A DNA stretch of 64,000 nt from Loripinus fragilis (GCA_964019695.1 OZ026517.1:54367672-54431671), one strand, 5' to 3'; counted from the first letter of the stretch, positions 34,737 through 46,570 are shown. Translations and numbers: made by a program. Notes: a model not told the origin generated them from the sequence alone.

Positions 34737-35525
34737 GAATTAGTCAATCTGGAGTGAGGTGCAATGTTATTTCTTTAATAAAGACACGTACGTGTGCGAG
34801 ATAATTTGTCTGAGAATATTCACCTTTGAATCTGTATAGCCTTCTTACGAATCATACCATGGGAACCATTATTATTGTGCTTCTGATATTGACATATGTC
34901 TTCAAGATAGGATATATGCAACCATGTAAAGGTATATCATAATATATATAGATGCCGTTCGTTTATATTTGAACGTGGATAAGAGAAATTGGTCCTTAAG
35001 GCATTCCAGCAACTATAACATAAGACATAAAATCACAAAATTTCGCATGCTTTAATATTACCAGGAAAATGCTTTTATAGCTTGATGACACCAAAGTAGC
35101 AAACGTTTGTAATTATATTTAAAGTTTTGTATGAGTGATGCTGCCATGGCAACAATTAGTTCATAACAACTACATGTTGATTTTATCCATTAGGTCCTCG
35201 AAGGCTATATTGTTAGTATAGACTGATGGCTGGAAATGATTTAGAAGAAATAAAATAAAAGTTTGAGGCGCAGAAAGAAGGCATCAAACTGTCAAATTAA
35301 CTGAATTTCTGATATAGCCTGCATGCTGGATGCCTTAAGTACACATGAAAGCTTTTGGAACAAAATTACGACTTCCTATGGTGTTATGTCTGTTACGTAC
35401 ATCAAATACTCATTGAAAAAGGTAATTGTGACTAATATAATTTACTTTTACAACTGACCTGTGCTTTTTCATTTTTATATGGCACCAATCTGGTGCAGAA
35501 AATAAGAAGCATGTATTTTGTAACC
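34737..35525. other. No gene seen; possible decayed MITE
   Basis: GAACGTGGATAAGAGAAATTGG then TCCTTAAGGCATTCC near 34971 resembles the left end of the MITE at 59650, and TGCTGCCATGGCAACAATTAG near 35147 matches its TGTTGCCATGGCAACAGCTG. A part around 35230-35420 resembles 38530-38690. Confidence 0.3.
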
Positions 35526-35529
35526 ATAT

Positions 35530-35726
35530 TATAACTATTTGTTTCTTTACGTCCCATCAACAATCTTTCAGTTATATAGGGACGGGTCTTCCTGGGTTGA
35601 ACCAGTACTAAGCTAGGATAAATGTGTCTTGCTCAAGGACACAACGCAGTGACGCGGGTGAGGCTCGAACCCGCGGCCCCTCGGTCTCGAGTCAAGCACT
35701 CTACCACTGAGCCACTGCGCTCCCCA
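35530..35726 (-). repeat. tRNA-derived SINE with conserved CTTGAGCAAGACAC core
   Basis: The minus-strand 5' head is GGGGAGCGCAGTGGCTCAGTG, then GTAGAGTGCTTGACTCGAGA, then GGGTTCGAGCC, with good A- and B-boxes. The body follows with TGTGTCCTTGAGCAAGACAC at about 35619-35638, a motif like the V-core shared by SINE families in many animals. It then has CTGGTTCAACCCAGGAAGAC and a tail ending GGGACGTAAAGAAAC. It is transcribed by Pol III and moved by a partner LINE; autonomous function is not expected. A 3' scrap (TTTACGTCCCTCCAATAAT) lies near 37317. Confidence 0.85.
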
Positions 35727-36011
35727 GTGTCTTGATGTAAGAGATGATATTTAGAAAAGCAAAATGAATATTTTATGCATGTCTTCAAGAAAATCTTTAG
35801 TCTCTGGTGACTTAGTCATAGAAATTATATTCATTGCTGATCGTCAAGCCCATGCACCTTAGTTACAGATGCTATAAATTAACAGTTTTTCCCCACATAT
35901 TTCATAAAGTATATAATACTATAATATAAATAGAAGGACATAGAAAACAATGATTTAACATTTAAACAAAACAATTTAATAAATGTTCCTGTTAAATATA
36001 AATATTCTTAA

Positions 36012-36124
36012 CTAATCCTCATGAAAGTCATACTCATATAAAATGTCCATCAGTGTGTCTGCTTCTGTGGCATAATAATTGTCCACCGCATCACAACCAG
36101 TATAATCATCACACTGTAGTTTGT
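36012..36124 (-). CDS. Candidate terminal exon, acidic C-terminus, minus strand
   Basis: Acceptor GATCAGTTTGCAG|ACAAAC at 36125/36124 leaves two bases and is phase-compatible with the donor at 36303 across a 178-bp intron. The joined frame continues the Cys pattern (DKLQCDDYTGCDAV) and ends in an acidic tail (TLMDILYEYDFHED) with TAG at 36012. A minus-strand ATTAAA lies about 35 bases downstream (35980-35975), suitable as a poly(A) signal. The open frame extends upstream to 36233, where another acceptor-like CTACAG lies, so the exon start is uncertain. Earlier exons were not found; an open frame at 36766-36572 after a CCTCTTCAG acceptor is a further weak candidate. Confidence 0.4.
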
Positions 36125-36302
36125 CTGCAAACTGATCAAGGTCCAGCTCAATCCCAAACCCTTTTGGAATTTTGCAGACATATATCATCTCAAATAACAA
36201 TTCAAGCTCCATCAAGTAGGAGACGTTTGCACACTGTAGGCAGGGTCGTTAGCCTGTAACAGCTTGTTACTAGTTGGGGAACCAAGCTAGGAAAATGCTT
36301 AC

Positions 36303-36423
36303 CATTGCACCCGAAAGGTGTACAGCTGGATTGTGTATGGTTACATAGGTAATTAAGTGGTGTATCTGAAACTACTGTATAGCAGACTTGATCGACTTGC
36401 ACAATGCCAGAGCAGTCCTTTTT
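36303..36423 (-). CDS. Candidate internal exon, Cys-rich, minus strand
   Basis: An acceptor (GCTGAGCTTCCATAG|AAAAAGG) and a strong donor (GCAATG|GTAAGC) bracket 121 bases. They read KKDCSGIVQVDQVC and CNHTQSSCTPFGCN, with five or six Cys and one His. The donor is phase 1. The clustered C..H...C....C pattern recalls Cys-rich C-terminal tails of some transposon-derived proteins, but no family is assigned. If not spliced, the frame stays open to 36202 and would end LLLDGA. The protein-like composition is the main support. Confidence 0.4.
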
Positions 36424-37970
36424 CTATGGAAGCTCAGCAAGAACATGTGAAAATGACATTTTTTCAAAATGTCATATGTTTTTATCAAAAAATATCAGGA
36501 CTGAAAAATATTGGGTTTATACAATACACTGACATCTGTGTAGACCCCAGAAGCAGCGGTGGTCATTTCAGTTACTGCTTATTGATTTTTAAAGCATGTA
36601 GAATGGAACACCCTAATTTTGAAATTCTATCTATAGGGTTCTTTGCTTCAAATGTCATTAAAACTGCATTTATTGTCCAGGAATGTATTTGATAATTATT
36701 TAAACATTGCTTAGAAGCATATTGCATAAAAGTTTGAGTGCTTACATATTCTATTTTATCCTTCCACTGAAGAGGTATGCAGTGCATATTTTTGTATATA
36801 AATACATAAATTTTAAAGTGTATGGGTTTAAACACTGCATACAGTTAGACAGACGTTCGGGGCAGAATTTAAGACAATTTATTTTTATTTTCCGCGAAAA
36901 ATAAGAGAAGGTGGCTAATAACTAAAAATATGAAACCACGAAAATTTGATACTTAGTAATAAAGACCATGTCAGCTGGCTTGTCATTAAATACTATGGGA
37001 AACTTAAGAAAAAATTAACTCATGTATGAAATTTATCAAGATTTAAAGGACAAGTACAGTTATATTAACAGCTTTGATACAGAGGGTCATTGTAGAGACC
37101 AATAGTGTTTCCTTAACTGAGGACAATAGTTTCATTTAAAGAGACTAGGTCTGTAACTATGAACATTTTTCGAAAAATTTTCTTTTCTTTTTAAATCATT
37201 TGTAAAAATAGAATTAAGTTATGTTTTCACAATTAACATGTTCAGTACAGCTGAAGACTGCATGGAAAAATGAATTATCTTATAAAAAAACAGGTGTTTT
37301 TCTCTTGTTTGTAATTATTTACGTCCCTCCAATAATTCTAGACAGTTGATTTTTAACATAAAAGCTGTTGTTTTGATAGTGATAATTTATTAAAATTTAC
37401 GAAACTGGTAAATTTTTTTACCTGAATTTGAGTATTTTTACTGTAAACTTGAAAACTAGAAAATATATTTCTAAAATTAGAAGATCAAAAGTTACAGACT
37501 ATGCAGCTTTAACAGTGGTAAAATAAAGATGCAAACACTTGTATAATATTATTTATAACCAAAACCCCCAATTGTCTCTGTTTGAAATACTGAAATATAA
37601 TTTCATAATATTTCAATGATAAAAAAAGAAATCCCAAGGATGACAAAGCATGACTATATTGGTGCACAAATTGCAGCCTATTGTATACTCTTTTAAATGC
37701 ATCTGATAGTGTCTTATTGCATAACGACATCTCACACCCGACTTCCAGATAAGATCGCGTAATAGAAAACTATTTTAATTATTTCTCAACCAAAACATAG
37801 CTTGTGTCTATTTAACTCGATCTTTTAAATGAGACCGTTCTTTTGAAAACCAAAACACACGTTAAATGATAAGGGGGAAATTCATAATTTCTGCACTATG
37901 AAATATGTTCTTAAAAGGGTATCCTTTGGAAGCAAAGACTGCACCAAAGAACTGAAACCAGAGTGTTCAT
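36424..37970. other. No firm gene; possible further minus-strand exon
   Basis: The minus-strand frame 36766-36572 follows a good acceptor (CATACCTCTTCAG|TGGAAG) and has protein-like composition (CLNNYQIHSWTINAV), but its end phase does not match the next candidate exon. The rest is AT-rich with no features. Confidence 0.25.
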
Positions 37971-37974
37971 ATTT

Positions 37975-38275
37975 CGTGGGCCAGACTAGCTAGTTTCAGC
38001 CAATTAGCCCTCCAGTAAAATATTTTACTGACCGTTCCAAGGCGGTACTTCTTTTGTGGATCTTTTATGTTTTTGTTCTGTCTTGTGTTTGCTATGTTTT
38101 GTGAGCGTCTGTTTATATGTGCTTTGTGGTCACCTGCTGGGAAAGGGCTGACCTCTTGGCTCTCGTTTGTGGTGTCTTCTGTGAGTTTGTCACTTTCCCA
38201 TTGGTATCCTGGGTCAGGTGTGGTACTTGATTGTATCGATTCCTGATCTTTGCAACCTTATTACTTTCATCAGTG
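37975..38275 (+). repeat. Family A repeat
   Basis: Good copy running from GCCCTCCAGTAAAATATTTT through ACTGACCGTTCCAAGGCGG, GGGAAAGGGCTGACCTCTTGG and CCTGGGTCAGGTGTGGTACT to TCGATTCCTGATCTTTGCA. Confidence 0.75.
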
Positions 38276-40260
38276 ACCCTCTAATAGTTTCAAAGTTCCA
38301 CAATGAAACCAATGATCCATGATAAGTTTGCTTAACTTGGCCTATGCGGCATACAAAATGCAGATTTTCTGCGAAATGCAATTCTAGCCGCATTGCTATA
38401 CAGTGGTTTCATATCAAGCACTATTTTGACTATCAGTATACAAAAATCCAGCCGTATACCTCCGGGGTGCATATATTTTGTGTTTGTGCACAATACACGG
38501 CTTTGGTTCCCCGACTATACATATGTTAATTTATAAAATTAAGAATAAGAAAATTGAAAGTTTAGGCTACAGAAAGAAGACATTAAAACTATTTATTTTT
38601 GACATTCTAACAGAATCTGCATAACAAAAGCCTTTACTACGAAATACGAATTCCTGTGGTGTTATGTACGTTACACGAATTTCATTATAATTTAAAAACT
38701 GGAAATGTGGTAATAATTGGGCTATCTTCAGTTAGTTAAACAACAGTTACTGCTCTTTGTATGTTTCAAACCATCACAGACATGTTTTACTAACATACTC
38801 AATTGTCTAATAGGAAAACCAAATTGTGCATATCTATCTTAAATATATTGTCTAAGATGAGGTAATATATAACCCTACCCCAAGTTTTACTGAGGAGAAA
38901 ATGTTGGTATTACCGTTTAAGTAAAACACATGTGAAAACAATTGCAGCCAGTGGGTATTTTGCATTTTTTAGGTTTTCTTGCTCATATATCTGCAAGTTG
39001 ATCAAGTTTCTAAGATCAAAGCACTTATTTGAGATGTAGCGTATATAACATGATGTTATAAATAAGCAAGGCCAGTGTCTAACATTACAGGTGATATTTT
39101 AGAATGAATGATTTCACATGTGTACCTATAAATATATGGTCTTGGGTACCGACACGTTAGACCTTGCAACCAGTAGAACTATCACACAGTATAGCAATCA
39201 ATTCCTGTGGTTAAACTTTACCACCAGTCCACTAAAAGTTGATGAGTCTTCACCAACATCAACCACTTACCAACTTAGCCATACAAGGCTTTGTAGCTTC
39301 AACGCTCGCATTGAAATTGTTAACTCATGAAACTATTAGTATCATAAACTTTGCTAAACTTTTTTTCTAAATTTTGCCTCAAATACTATGATTTGATATC
39401 TAAATTCAATTTCCGTTTTTCCAGATTATTTAGTGGTCGCATCAGCTGTTGTTGTTCTGCGTGGAGTCGGTAAAACTTCTCCCCATACATCGATATAGTA
39501 TTGATATTTTTTTCATATTCTGGTCCTTTAGAAATATTAGCTTCTAATGGAAAGCAGAATACCGCTTACAAGCTTGTTACCAGAATTATTAATTATAGAG
39601 AAAGTTTTACATGGCAGCGCCCATTTAACTCAAAGCAAAATCTCACATTGCTAACATTTCCAACATAGCAACGTATTTCCTAATTTATACAAACCCAGAT
39701 CAAAGGAAAGATGATAACCGTCAGATGGCAATCCCATAATTCCACATCATCCCTGAATCACTTTAAAAACACATTTTTAAGGAAAATGTTGTCATCGGCT
39801 GGAAAAGTGTCCTTTACGGGTTGGTACCCTGCAAAACAAACAAATAAACAAAAAACATTGTGCTTATCAGTACAATTCAAATAACTTTATGTAGAACCTG
39901 TGACCAAAACTAATTTATTACTGCACACTTGATATCGTAACGTATGTAGCATTATGAGAACGAATTCCTCACTTAGATAAAATAATTAGTGAATAAGTAT
40001 TAGTTTTATTTTGTTTACTTTCAGATAAATCCTAAGAAAAATGATTTAATTGACAATACTTAGTTTTATATAAAGCAATTAAGCTGTCACGTATAAAAGC
40101 AATGATTTTGCCCAAGACATAATAAGAATAAGAAGTGTATAAATTCTCTAGAGATGAAGATAATACTTTCGTTCTTAGGCAGACAATTTTGAAAGCAACA
40201 TGGTATTGAAAATGTGCATACATGTAAATTTGTTAACATAGTCAATATACAGAAAAAACA
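38276..40260. other. No gene seen
   Basis: AT-rich sequence with short frames only. A piece near 38530-38690 resembles 35230-35420. Confidence 0.35.
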
Positions 40261-40262
40261 AG

Positions 40263-40641
40263 GGTTCTTCGGTGGAAAGGGCTGACCTCTTGGCCGTCGT
40301 GTTTGTTGTGTTTTGTAACTTTCCCAAATGTGTTCTGGTCCACATCAGAATTAAGGGTGAGGTTGGCACCGTGAAACTGGTATAAGCCCTCCAGTAAAGT
40401 ATTTTACTGACCATTCGGAGGTGGTACTTCTTTTGTGGATCTTTTATGTTTGTTTTTCTGTCTTGTGTTTCCTATGCCTGTATGCGACGCTGTTGATATG
40501 TGCCTTGTGGTCACCTGCTGGGAAAGGGCTGACCTCTTGTCTCTCGTTTGTGGTGTCTGGCTGTGGGCTTGTCACTTTCCCATTTGTATCCTGGGTCGGG
40601 TGTGGTACTTAATTGTATCGATTCCTGATCTTTGCACCTTA
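40263..40641 (+). repeat. Family A repeat, one partial and one long copy, interrupted
   Basis: A short piece (GAAAGGGCTGACCTCTTGG near 40275) precedes the GGTGAGGTTGGCACCGTGAA block and a good copy from 40388 (GCCCTCCAGTAAAGTATTTT) to TTTGCACCTTA at 40641. There the Harbinger-like element begins; family A-like sequence (ACTTTCTTTC) resumes after 42006. Confidence 0.7.
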
Positions 40642-42004
40642 TGCTAGGTTTACACTATGTTCCTGGCAGCCACGGCAGTCACGGTAGCCAGAAACGTAGC
40701 TCGCCGTGGTGTTTTATTCATTTTTGTCTTTGTGTTTAAGTTCTGTTGAGTCTCGCTACGTTTTCTCACGGTCTGTCAAGGTATGCCGTGGCAGAGGCTC
40801 GCCGGCGCGCTACTGTCTGTCACGGATGGTTCTACGTTTCATCCCGGCCTGCCACGTTCTGTTGGGACCTCTCACGTTTTGTTACGTTGCGATCAAGTTC
40901 TGCTACGTCTATCAAGTTCTGTCAAGGTTTTCTACGATAAAACGTGGGCGATGAATGGTGTTTGAGCCCAAATATACCCACGGTATAAAGAGGAGGTCCA
41001 CAAAGCTGCTGCAATCGTTATATTATGCACCCTTGATCAAAAACGTCATTTCATGTAATGACAATAAAGAAGTCGATTTCGTATTTATATAATTGCTAGG
41101 AGTGTACATTTGGCCTTTGTGGCAGCAAGGAGGCCACCAGCAGCTGTATAGGAGAATGATCGTCTAGCAGGAAAGTTAAAGACGAATGCAAAGTGCGGGC
41201 ATGGTTTTCGGAAGAACGCATGCAACAATTGGGATATTTCTCACTTTTTATAGCAAGAGAGCTTCGCATTGAAGATGTTAACGCATTTTCTTCGAAACTG
41301 TACAATGAGAGTCTTGAAACAAAAACACCAGCCATTGGTATCAGCTTTAACCCTTTGTACTCAAGTGACTAATTTATGAGTATTTTTTAAAAACACAGAA
41401 GATTCTAATGAAATGGCGCACACTGCAGCATTTTATCAATGTCTACACTGACTGATCTTCAGAGAAATAAATGCAATATTCTGCCACGAGAAATTATAAC
41501 CTATGACACCTTTATAATACAATGAAACTACCCAAGTCCATTCAGTAATGATTATTTCTACCCTTGCCACTACTTTCCTCCTCAAATGCATCTATCTGAG
41601 ATTCTTAGACTCCATGTTCAGGTTCGAGCTGTGGGGTCGGGTTAGGAGAACGTGGCAGACCGCAACAGAACTTGATAGACCTTGGCAGACCTTGCGTTGC
41701 CGTCTCGTAACAAGCCGTCCAGCTACGGACATACTCCAAGTTGTGTTAAGGTCTGTTACGTTCCGTCACGTTTTGTTGCGTTCTCCCCGTTCTACTACGG
41801 CACATTTAAGTAGGTCAATCGCGCCGTGGCTGCCGTGGCAAATTTTTTGACTGTTTAAAAATCTGTCCCGGCGATCACGGCAACCACGGTGAGCTACGTT
41901 TGTCGACCCCGTTCCCCTACGTTGTATTACGGCCACCCCGTTTCGTCCACGGTGGCCGAAATCGTGACTGCCGTGGTCGCCGGGGACATAGTGTAAACGT
42001 AGCA
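40642..42004. mobile_element. PIF/Harbinger-like DNA element, inserted in family A
   Basis: Inverted ends: TGCTAGGTTTACACTATG then GGCAGCCACGGCAGTCACG on the left; CGTGACTGCCGTGGTCGCC then CATAGTGTAAACGTAGCA on the right. TA (or TTA/TAA) borders fit the TWA-type target. Long subterminal arms repeat CCACG, CTACGTT and CAAGTTCTG motifs in inverted order. Centrally, ERMQQLGYFSLFIARELRIE and DVNAFSSKL (41213-41300, plus) resemble the region before the DDE domain of animal Harbinger nucleases, preceded by LAFVAARR. Only this stump of coding remains, so the copy is non-autonomous. Superfamily assignment is by eye. Confidence 0.7.
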
Positions 42005-42006
42005 TA

Positions 42007-42651
42007 ACTTTCTTTCTTCGTGGCATTTTCTTAATACTCACTTTTATTTAACATGTGTGCTTTTGAATGATCAGGAATATCTCTAAGAAGAATTTGATTA
42101 ACTCCTTAAAGATAAAACACATATCAAAATTATGTACGGCTGTTTTATTGTGATAAACATTTTGAGCCTACCCCTGTCCTATATATCCTTGTTTACATAT
42201 TTCTGCACAGGTTGCCAGAATTTAACAACATTTCCTATTGATCCCAGCATAAAATTACCTGCAAAATGGTATATAGCAACCTTGGTACCTATGGAGGTGC
42301 AACGAAATTATTTTTAGGGTCTCACCTTACGGACTGTTCATTTAAAAATGGCGTCAAACAGCTATGGCCATAGTTATATATGCAAAAGTTCTAAATCTTA
42401 TTTTCAGAAGATGTTTGAATACTTGTGTTCAAACAGCTTCCTCGGTTGGAACCCAGCAAGTGTTAATGCATGGACTTTTATGGGGATTGAATTCTTACTA
42501 AATTATGTGATCTTGCATTGCTGATTCTATCAATCTGAAATTGACATAATTTGATTGCGTTTTTATTCTTTTTTATCTAGATTTTGTTTGTTTTTTTTTG
42601 TTTTTTGTTTTTGTAGTGTATGTTTTCTTAGTTCATATAATCTTTGTTCAG
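42007..42651. other. Possible upstream exons, none firm
   Basis: Two acceptor-led open stretches lie here: TTTCTGCACAG|GTTGCC near 42212 (CQNLTTFPIDPSIKLPAKW) and CTTATTTTCAG|AAGATG near 42411 (KMFEYLCSNSFLGWNPA). Neither gives a donor phase that joins cleanly to the exon at 42652, so they are not called. Confidence 0.25.
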
Positions 42652-42803
42652 AATCTACATGGAAGTCCTCGATCACTGTCAAAAGCAACGCTGGGATAGG
42701 AGAGGTGATATTTATATTTCTAGCGACGGAGATGGACAACTCCAGACAGATATGCAGCTGTGTATTACGTCTAAATATTTCGAAATAGTTCATCGAAATC
42801 AGA
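42652..42803 (+). CDS. Mucin-like membrane protein gene, candidate exon a
   Basis: Bounded by acceptor CTTTGTTCAG|AATC and donor AATCAGA|GTGAGT. The frame (phase 2 in, phase 1 out) reads IYMEVLDHCQKQRWDRRGD, then DGDGQLQTDMQLCITS. The C..QRW...GDIY...LCI spacing recalls a ricin-type/CysR beta-trefoil QxW repeat, a weak resemblance only. The outgoing base A plus GT of the next candidate exon makes AGT (Ser), keeping the frame. No start codon or signal peptide is identified upstream, so the N-terminus of the gene is missing or lies before 42.6 kb. Confidence 0.4.
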
Positions 42804-43462
42804 GTGAGTTTTAACTATGGGGTCGTCCTCTTATATGTGAATGTACAATCCTCTGTTTATTTTCTTGGTTTAAACATATTTATTTCTCTAATTCAAATTG
42901 ACAGGCAAACCATATGTACACTAACAATCTATAGGATTGGAATTGAGCTTAGAGCTTATAGATGTCCTTTCCCAATGTGAAATAAATTAACATATAAAAT
43001 ATTGGCAGGTCATTAGGTAGTTACATTTATTGTAAGCTTTAATTTTGTGTTAAGAAATTTGCAAAACTTACAAATTCCTAGGACAAAATTATTTGATAAC
43101 TTAATAGCTTATTATTGGGTTGTGAAGTTAAAGAAAACTTGTTAGCAATGAAAATATGCATACTGAGCATCAAAACAAAGATGAAAAAGGGAAACGTATC
43201 TTAAATTGAGCTAAAGAAATGAGGAGGATTGCTGTGTGGGCAGATCGTGGAAGCAAGGGACTTTAAACATCATGATTACTGTTACTGGTTGTAAAACTGA
43301 TGTCTTCCCATCCATGACATGAACAATGCTCGTATAAACTCTAAGGAAGCATCTTATCATAGAAATCATCATGAATGTGTATTTTTGGGTTAAGATTACT
43401 AAATTAAGAGCTATAGCAGATTATTTTCTAGCATTTAGAAAGAAATGGTGAGTATTATTTCA

Positions 43463-45420
43463 TCAAGATTGTTTGGTGTGTTTAAATAGTTTTGAGTCTT
43501 TAATAAAATAATTCACTGATAGAAATATTTTTCTGTTTGTGTCAAAAGAAAGTGAGCTGTCACCAGATAAAACATCAAGTGTTACATGACAGAGTTGAGA
43601 AACTGAGTTTAACATCTCATTTCTTTGCTGGCGATACATAATGCAATGTAAGAGATAGTGTTCTGCATTTTCGATACTGCCACATCTGCAGAGAGGGGAA
43701 TCAGTCAAGTCGTTGAGAAATATGTCATAATTTAGAGAGCTACATTTAGTTTGTAAACCATTGTGCAATCTTTGTGTCTGTCGCTCTCCAAGGTAATAGT
43801 AGTTCGGTGTGACAGAATTTGGCTGATTTAGCTGATATTTGAAAGAAGTAACAGTCTAGTCGATGAGCTACTTTGTTCATCTTGAAGATTGTTTTATTCT
43901 CTTATAGTTGAGTGTAAGAAAGAGGAGAAGCACTGACTTGTGCTTGCGCGAACATTCCTAATATCATTTGATTTTCTGAGCTTGTAGCTGGATGTTTCAG
44001 TAGCATTGTGGAGGGTATAAGAGAGGTGAGGTAATGTGGAGTCAAGTTATGTGCCATTTAGTAAAAAAGTGTATTTTTTTCTTCTTAAGTCCAATGTGTC
44101 CCACCCTATTTCGCTATATAAGTTCTCAAGTGATACTAGTTTTGTTATCCCTATTGCAGTTCTTGCAGCTTCTGTTTGGATTTTTCCAGGTCGTCCTTTT
44201 CATACTACGTGCAGATATCCCAAATTTCGTTACCATACTCTAAAATAGGCCTAGTGAAAGAGGTGTAGATAATATCTGACGATTTGCGCATTATTGTTAT
44301 TCTGTGACATGCCTTTTCTTTGATATAAATGATATGTGTGTTGCAAGTTCAATCATTACTAAAGTATAGTCACAGATGTTTATGATTTTTGACTTCCCTA
44401 ATTTCTTGATTTTGTATATAGAGATGTGGATGTACTGGTTGTATGACTTTTCTATTTATTAAAAGGAATTCTGTTTTTGTAGGGTTGAACTTTACAAGCC
44501 AGGTATTAGCCCATTGTGTTATTTTTTGAGATCTGAGTTTAAAGTTTTGGCTGCAGTGTCAGGGATTTCTACTACAAGAACAAGGCTTGTTTCATCGGCA
44601 AATTGTCTAATGTTTGAGCCAATATGATTAACAATGTCATTTATATACAGAAGAAATAGCAGTGGGCCGAGAATGGATCCCTGTGGGACTCCCGCATGAA
44701 TGTAGTTCCAATCAGACTGTGTGCCTTGAAGGATGACTCTTTGCCTCCTTCCAGAAAGATAACTACTGAACCAAGATAATAGGCTACCAGATATACCAGC
44801 TGCTCTTAGCTTACAAAGTAGACCCTTGTGCCAGACACGGTCAAATGCCTTGCTGACATCACAGAAGACAACATGTACTTCTTTGTCTGTGTCTAAAGCT
44901 TGACATAAAGTGTTGTAGAGGAAAGTGAGTTGATTGATTGTTGAGTCACCAGGTAAGAACCCAGACTGATGAGAAGAGAGGATGCCATTATCTCAGAAAA
45001 ACTACACGTTCTGGAACCTTTTCTAGACTGCTGAGAAGAGAAATTGGTGGATAGTTAGAAACGGAAGCTGCATTACCACCTTTAGGGATATGGCAGACTA
45101 ATGCGTCTTTCCATGTTTCTGGAAATATTCCAAGTCGTAACGACTGATTGAGTAGAGAGCATTAGAAACTATAACTTTTAAGCTAGTTCTCTAAGAGTAC
45201 GATTGTTTATGTCATCTGAACCAATAGCTTTGCATAGTGGAAGACTTTTCAAAACTGATTCAATTTCGGTGGGTATGATTACGAGATTGCAGAGTAAAGA
45301 GGTAACATTACAGTCAATGTTAGGTAGATGTGCATTACTATCGTCCAGTAAGGTCTGGTCTCTGAAGAAAATTGGAATTTTCAAAACAATTCATAAAAAC
45401 AGAAAGTATTTCCTATTTTT
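43463..45420 (-). pseudogene. Degenerate non-LTR retrotransposon RT, antisense in an intron
   Basis: Read from 45384 down: LDDSNAHLPNIDCN and VLKSLPLCKAIGSDDINN (pre-RT and RT block 1), then ETWKDALVCHIPKGG. Near 44890-44830 is VVFCDVSKAFDRVWHKGLL, near 44700-44660 AGVPQGSILGPLLF, and at 44610-44581 RQFADETSL, where Asp-Glu replaces the catalytic Asp-Asp. ITQWANTWLVKFNP follows. At 43768-43463 is the C-terminal knuckle LCRCGSIENAEHYLLHC. Many shifts and stops break it, and the endonuclease is absent, so it is a 5'-truncated dead copy. It lies between candidate exons of the plus-strand mucin-like gene. Confidence 0.8.
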
Positions 45421-46241
45421 TCGTTGGGTATCGTTAGTTGTATATCAAAGCGTGGTTTGGCTGATTTTTGTCTTCATTTTGTTGTATTTCCATTGATTGG
45501 AATTTAATCAAATAAATTCATTTGGCTGAAACTCTCGTTGAATTATTCAGTTTCGAAGGCGATCGTTTCTTTGTTGTGGTTGGCAAATTTTGGTAAGAAA
45601 CGTCTGAACTGTGTATAATTAATCAGAAAGGATAAATGATAAGGTCCTAAATGACTGAAATTTAATTATCACGATATCTGGAAAAGTTGATGAGCCCCAT
45701 ATCTTAAATATGATAATTATGACCTAGCCTAAAATGTCTCAGGTTGAAATACCCATCCTCTATATATCGTATTCCAAATAGCACCATCTAAAAACAACAG
45801 CTATATACTGAATTGTTCACAACAAAATGGCCATACCCATTTAAGTTGTATATAAAATAGCGGCGTCTATAATATTCGGACCCGAAATATTTGTCTTAAA
45901 GGTGAGTTGGAAGTGACAAGCTTGTGCCCAAGGCCTTATATCATGGGTGAAGAATACACAGTCTATAATAACTGGTTCTGAAACATATTGTACTGAAATG
46001 TTGCAACGCTACATACACAGTTTCAATGTGACGTTGCTTAAACATTTCTGATCAGAATACCTAGTCAAAAGGAGGGAATTTTAAAAAATTATCGCATTTA
46101 TTTTTACCCTCAACAGTGCATGCAACAAATGTTACAAGAAACATAGTGTTGCATTTTATGTAGGGTGTTTACTGCTTACATGCTTACATGTAACATCACT
46201 GTTACATTTAACATCATGTTATCTTCTCCTTACTATTGAAG
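45421..46241. other. No gene seen (intronic)
   Basis: AT-rich sequence without recognisable repeats. Confidence 0.35.
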
Positions 46242-46354
46242 GTCAAATAAGCGTGAAATCCTGTCTTCCTAGTCATTATACAGATGTTCTTCATATCTGC
46301 TCTGATTATAATGGAACCTGTCTGGGTACTTTGACACTAACAGTTATACCTTTT
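46242..46354 (+). CDS. Mucin-like membrane protein gene, candidate exon b
   Basis: Acceptor TCTTCTCCTTACTATTGAAG| and a near-consensus donor CCTTTT|GTAAGT enclose 113 bases. Phase 1 in and 0 out. The frame reads SVKSCLPSHYTDVLHICSD then YNGTCLGTLTLTVIPF: four Cys or so and one N-glycosylation sequon (NGT), consistent with an extracellular domain. It fits exon a by phase and exon c by phase. The internal open frame is short, so the strong donor and composition carry the call. Confidence 0.45.
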
Positions 46355-46394
46355 GTAAGTATTTTCCTTATTTAGTTTACATGTGTTTTTTTCA

Positions 46395-46570
46395 ATATCG
46401 ACATGCCATAAACTAAAAGAATCTATCATGAGTGTGAGGGTGGGATAGAAAAATCAGTCGGGAGAAGCATTGTTAGCATCATGATAATCCAAGGGGCAGC
46501 TTTTTCTATCCCATCCTCAAACAAAATAATGGATTCTTTTTTCTTGTTTGCCATTTAATACCATATTTCA
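46395..46570. mobile_element. Hairpin MITE
   Basis: AAAAGAATCTATCATGAGTG, AGGGTGGGATAGAAAAA (46415-46453) pairs with TTTTTCTATCCCATCCTC...ATGGATTCTTTT (46501-46540). Weaker pairing extends outward on both sides. Confidence 0.6.

Noticed and set aside
36357..36692. 111-codon plus-strand frame
   Set aside because: Opposite the Cys-rich minus-strand exon, with no splice signals or motif.
39118..39330. 70-codon Thr/Ser-rich plus-strand frame
   Set aside because: No acceptor, donor or motif; length within chance expectation.
40706..40965. Three overlapping plus-strand frames
   Set aside because: Come from the GC-rich CCACG/CTACGTT subterminal arm of the Harbinger-like element.
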